NCBI GenBank assembly: GCA_964563595.1
Contig: CAZLWR010000018.1
Span: 1 to 20,549 of the forward strand
Origin: CALMFT01 sp964563595
GTDB lineage: Bacteria; Patescibacteriota; Gracilibacteria; Absconditabacterales; Absconditicoccaceae
Direction: 5' to 3'
DNA length: 20,549 nucleotides
Shown: piece after piece, positions 16,480-20,549 of the stretch
How the letters are laid out: the number at the start of each line of letters is the position of its first letter
Numbering within the stretch: position 1 is the stretch's first letter
Translations under genes and position numbers: made by a program
Notes under the pieces: model-generated
The model's database searches: none
Told to the model about the DNA's origin: nothing
The model's input: the letters and a program-made list of their open reading frames with translations, nothing else

Positions 16480-19400
16480 TTATCTTTTATAAGTAGTCAA
16501 CTCTTTGGTAAACTCTTCCAGTCCAGGAGCAGGGTTAGTAAAGAGACTATCATTTGATTTAATAAGTACAGAAGCACCATTTACGATAGCATCTTTCTTA
16601 TTATTTTTGACAAACCATCCATCTAATAAGGATCTTCTCTTTGCCACCAAATCATTTAATCCATTACCCACCAACATACCTCTCACTTCCAAGTTACCTT
16701 TTTCACACCACTTATTAGAGAGATTGTTGTTTACGTAGATAGTATCAGACTTAATGCTATTTTTGGTAATATAAATACCATTAATAATCTGAGATTTGCT
16801 ACAATCGTTGTTAGAAATAATAATATCGCCGCCTGGTACTACAAATAGCACATTGGCTTTTACATTTCAGATTATTTTCAAATCTCCATTTGTTACGATA
16901 ATTGTTTTTGGCGTACTAGTAGAACCGAACTTAGACTCATCATAAGTATAGCTACTATTGAATACATAGATTTCTTTACCTGATACCTTTGAAGCATTGC
17001 TACCCATAGATAAGTACTGAACAGCAAGATCAGCATATTTTTTAGTAAAGGAATCTATAAGATAACTGAGATTTGCAGATCCCACATATTGTTCTAAAGC
17101 TACCCTACTGAGTTGTACTCCATACTTATTCAAAATATTTTGAGTACCTTCATTACTAGAGAATCCATAGTAATTATACAGGCTATCAGAAGCGTTTGTG
17201 GAGAATAGAGACCCCACCTGCATGAGATATGGTCTAGTTACTGAAAAGTTGTATTCACAAATTGTCTCATCATACGTATCATTGAATGTATTATAAGGCG
17301 AGACACTACCATTATCCAAAGCACCACTGTTAGCACATACCTTATAGTCAATTCTTTTGAGTCTCAATTTATACTCTCCGTAAGTATTATTGATTAGTGA
17401 AGAAGCGAGTGGGATTTGATATCTTCCATATTTATCAGCAGAAAGACTATTGAATGGAGATAACAGTGTCCCCTGGAACAAATCAGGACTATAACAAGAT
17501 GTTTCAATTGTCTTCACAGCAGATAAAGTACCATTTTTTCCTGCATAGAGATCAAAATAACATCTCATACTTGATCTCAATACTTGACCTGATGCCGTAC
17601 ATTCAGTAACAACATTGCTGTCATCTATATCCCACCAGAATGGGAAATACTCCCCTTCCATAACACTAGGGGGATCAATTTCTGTACAGCTAGGAGGCTC
17701 GTAAGAAAGGATGACGTTTCCTATGGTATTTACTACATTACAATTGATAGTACACTTTTTACCTTGATGTACACCTGAAGGGATAGAAGTATTAGTACCA
17801 TTTTGCGTACCTAAATCACAAGCCTCACCTAATTCCTGGGAACCATTTCCACAAGTAGCCAAACTATTAGGAATCCAAATACATCCTATACATTGATGGC
17901 CACCTCTATTAGGAGAGTTTATATCACATTCTTCGTATCCACTCACTTTGCCATCACCACATACCGCACCAGTCTGGATGTTACATTGGTAACAAACTGA
18001 ACCAGCTGGGATTGGGAGGTTTACATCACAAGTTTCTCCACCTTGTAATACGCCATCGCCACAAATAGCCACAGATTTCCTAATAAGCTGACAGTTTTGA
18101 CAAACAGCATCATTGCTAGAACTAGAACCATCGCATTGTTCACTATATTGTGGTTCAGTTCTACCATTTCCACAATATTGATTTGGAGGAGGGATAGTAG
18201 GATCATAGAATATACCTGCGTCAATATCGTATCTTACCTGACCATTATTCATGGTGAAGCACTCAGAGATATTAGTACCAGAATCTATATTACTGTCTTT
18301 ATCAAATACTGTAGCATTTCTTGGGCTCACTCTATATCCATCGAACACTTGGACCATGACTCTGTAACTTCAAGCTCCTACTCATGGGAAACTATATTTA
18401 CCATTGATATCAGTGAATGTTACAAATAGAGGAGAAAGACCATTACAACTCAAAAGTTGCACCTGTGCATTTTTTATACCAGTCTCTGAAAGATCTTGTA
18501 CACCGTTTCTATTACCATCAAGCCAAACAAAATCACCCACGACACCAGATCATTGTCTAGATATAATATATTCAGACCTGTTGTTTAATAAGGAGCTTTC
18601 GCTTCCTGATGTACTTACTATGACTACATTCTTTATTTCATTACTCGTAGCATTGATAACTTTGGTTATAAGTTTTGCAGTGAATTCTTGACCCGGATTG
18701 AGAATCCTGTCATTCATAGCCCATGAGTAATTAACAGTAGCAGTAAGTGAAGTACTGGTGAATGTGGCACCTGTGAGCCCTTCATAAGGAGGATCGAGTC
18801 TCAAACTCTTTGGCAACTCATCAAGTATAGTAATTCCCTTCGCAATACCACTTCCGATATTCTTAATCGTAAGAGTATACGTAATAGTTTCACCAGTCGC
18901 AAAGAATCATTTATCAGCACTCTTGATAATCAAAAGATCTGGTTGATAAATATTGATAGGTTTGATACAAGAGTTATAGTTTTTAACCAAAGTAGAAGAG
19001 ACCGGAGTAGTTACGCAAACCGCATTACTCACTTCAGCAGCCGAACAGTAATCAATAGGATCTGGCAGAGAAGCTATTTGTGAGGGATCAAAGCTCTGTT
19101 TCAAAGGAGTTACATAGGTATCTACTGCACACATTTTACCATCGCTTTTCAGCTTATAAGCACATTGGAATTGATTAGATGATGGATTCGTATAAGCACC
19201 ATACTTATCTAAAGAATAAGAGATAGAGCCATTTACAAAACATTGTGCCGTAAAGTCACCGATTGAAGGAATGACAATTTGTCCTGAAGCACTATTGATA
19301 GTAGATAAGAGTGATTTTGTAGATCATGATCCTTGGTAAATCTCAATCTTATAAGAATTTACGTAATTTCCTGCACAAGACAGATTAAACTTATTATCAG

Positions 19401-20549
19401 TTACCTGATTCACAGTTAATGAGACACATTCACTCAATTCCTTAACTACAATCGGTCTCAAACACTTTTGCTGGATAACTCCTGAAATTCATTGAGTAGG
19501 ATAAGGATAAACGTATTCCAAGTAATAATAACCTGGATCAGTGATTGTTTGTTTACCAGAAAGTGTAGTATAGTTAGCAATGATAGCTTGTGTACTATTT
19601 AATAAACGAACACTACCACTTGTGGCGTTGATAGAATAGTGGAATTCAAAAGGATTATCTCCGAAATCAGGAGTGATATTAATGAGATTGCAGGCTTGCT
19701 GTATACTAACTGAAGCAGATGCAGTATTATTCGAAAGACTTACCTCATCAGGTACGTCCTTTACCAAGACCGTATTAAGAGTTTGGCCAGGAATATTAGT
19801 AGTGACCTTTGCTTTGACTATATAGACACAGGACTGTCATGGTAAGATATTAGCACTTGGTATGGCTCAACTAGCAACACTAGAGCCTATAGACCAACCA
19901 CCTGCTGGAAAGCCACATACAGATTGCATGCTATTGGCAGCTCCAGTGACGCTTCACGACATCCAGTAAGCCAGAGCGATTTTATCAGCATTATTCAAGC
20001 CACTGAAAGTTAATCCGTTTGGTAGAGTATCGATCAGAGTATATTTCTTTATGGTCCCAGATCAGAGATTCTTGAGAGTAACTATAAATGTCGCAATATC
20101 ACCAGAAATAACGTATTGATTGAGAGCCGATTTAGTAACTCATAAATCAATATTTTGTGAATACAAAGCGAAATCAATAGTTGCATTATTTGATCCTCCC
20201 GCGACAGCTATACATTCAGTCCAAGCAGTAGTTCAAGAGACTGTCTTCGCATCACTATCAATAGATTTGTTAGATCCTTGTGCATATGGAGAGAAAGCGT
20301 ACTTATCGTTTGGTGATATTAACACTACTTTTATTTGATAACTACCAGAATTGAGACCATCGAACTTATAAGAACCATCATTATTTGATTTAGTTTTCTT
20401 GATAAGAGTTGTTGTATTTCCACAAGCATAGATTTCTAAATCAATACCCCCAAGCCCTGCTTCTCAAGAATCTTGTATTCAGTTTATATTTTTATCATTC
20501 CAAACTAGATTCCCAACAATACCCTGGGCAATCGAGCCACTTACACGAT
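16480..20549 (-). CDS. Giant modular surface/secreted protein: SdrD_B-like, DUF11-like and DUF4215-like Cys-rich domains (N-terminus off the right edge)
   Basis: One frame with TGA=Gly covers 1,356 codons and is still open at the right edge, so the N-terminus and any signal peptide are not seen. Modules from N to C: an SdrD_B-like domain with the calcium-loop pattern WNDKNINGIQD and GSYKFDGL (about 20520-20160); a DUF11-like domain with TLPNGLTFSG (about 20150-19900); beta-rich segments; a second DUF11-like domain with ETITYTLTIKNIGSG and LDELPKSLRL (about 18930-18560); and a second SdrD_B-like domain with WLDGNRNGVQD (about 18545-18220). Four Cys-rich DUF4215-like units (18180-17740) come next, then a beta-rich stretch and a C-terminal domain with FVVPGGDIIISNND. 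There is no LPXTG motif or C-terminal membrane helix. The architecture fits an adhesin or stalk-like surface protein. Confidence 0.9.
17740..18180 (-). repeat. Four DUF4215-like cysteine-rich repeats within the giant protein
   Basis: The units start with CGNGRTEPQ, CGDGVLQGGETCD, CGDGKVSGYEECD and CGNGSQELGEACD and are spaced about 35-45 residues apart. Each has the CGDG-x-GE-x-CD pattern and a later Cys pair such as CQNCQL or CYQCNI. These are divergent protein repeats typical of secreted proteins, not DNA-level repeats. Confidence 0.85.

Noticed and set aside
18097..18429. Plus-strand 110-codon frame over the Cys-rich region
   Set aside because: It is antisense to conserved CGDG repeats and is a shadow frame.
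1..20549. Numerous apparent frameshifts and premature stops suggesting pseudogenes
   Set aside because: All apparent breaks inside recognised genes are TGA codons at glycine-compatible positions in an unchanged frame; TAA and TAG do not interrupt them.
1..20549. UGA read as tryptophan (table 4) or selenocysteine
   Set aside because: TGA falls on conserved glycines (Walker A, GG, LGYA), TGG is used at conserved Trp, and TGA is far too frequent for selenocysteine.

Overview
The window comes from a Candidate Phyla Radiation bacterium that reads UGA as glycine (translation table 25), so it belongs to the Absconditabacteria (SR1) or Gracilibacteria (BD1-5) group. In-frame TGA codons fall exactly where conserved glycines belong: the ClpB Walker A loop and pore region, the GG motif of the tRNA nucleotidyltransferase, RuvC LGYA, and the HEYGH motif of a metalloprotease. 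TGG still encodes conserved Trp, as in the thioredoxin WAERCGPCK site. Every one of the 15 genes whose end is visible stops with TAA or TAG. Under the standard code almost every gene looks shattered; read with UGA=Gly the window is densely coding, with 17 genes and no gap over about 230 bp. The DNA is AT-rich and most starts lack a clear Shine-Dalgarno sequence.

Layout. (1) Positions 1-3967, minus strand: a tight series serS - ECF-like sigma factor - unknown protein - CCA-adding enzyme, the last running off the left edge. (2) 4195-5738, plus: an unknown protein followed by a phosphoribosyltransferase-like protein. (3) 5751-6350, minus: a type IV pilin-like protein. (4) 6417-9621, plus: ruvC, then clpB with its own promoter and a CIRCE-like operator. 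(5) 9684-10578, minus: an unknown small protein and a thioredoxin with a tandem-repeat tail. A 100-N assembly gap lies inside the tail repeat. (6) 10740-11531, plus: a winged-helix AbiEi-like protein. (7) 11731-14367, plus: a VTC-domain (polyphosphate polymerase-like) protein, a PPK2 polyphosphate kinase and an HExxH metalloprotease. (8) 14364-16259, minus: a very long HlyD-type lipoprotein adaptor. (9) 16480 to beyond the right edge, minus: a giant secreted or surface protein built from SdrD_B-like, DUF11-like and DUF4215-like cysteine-rich modules, closed by a strong terminator.

Functional picture. The window mixes core housekeeping (tRNA charging and CCA maturation, recombination, protein disaggregation, redox) with functions expected of a small host-associated or episymbiotic cell: pili, a giant adhesin-like surface protein, a lipoprotein export adaptor, and a polyphosphate cassette that may buffer energy. 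The most unusual points are pervasive UGA=Gly recoding, the thioredoxin with an unresolved repeat tail, the VTC/PPK2 pairing, the orphan AbiEi-like protein with repeats at its promoter, the oversized adaptor, and the giant modular surface protein.
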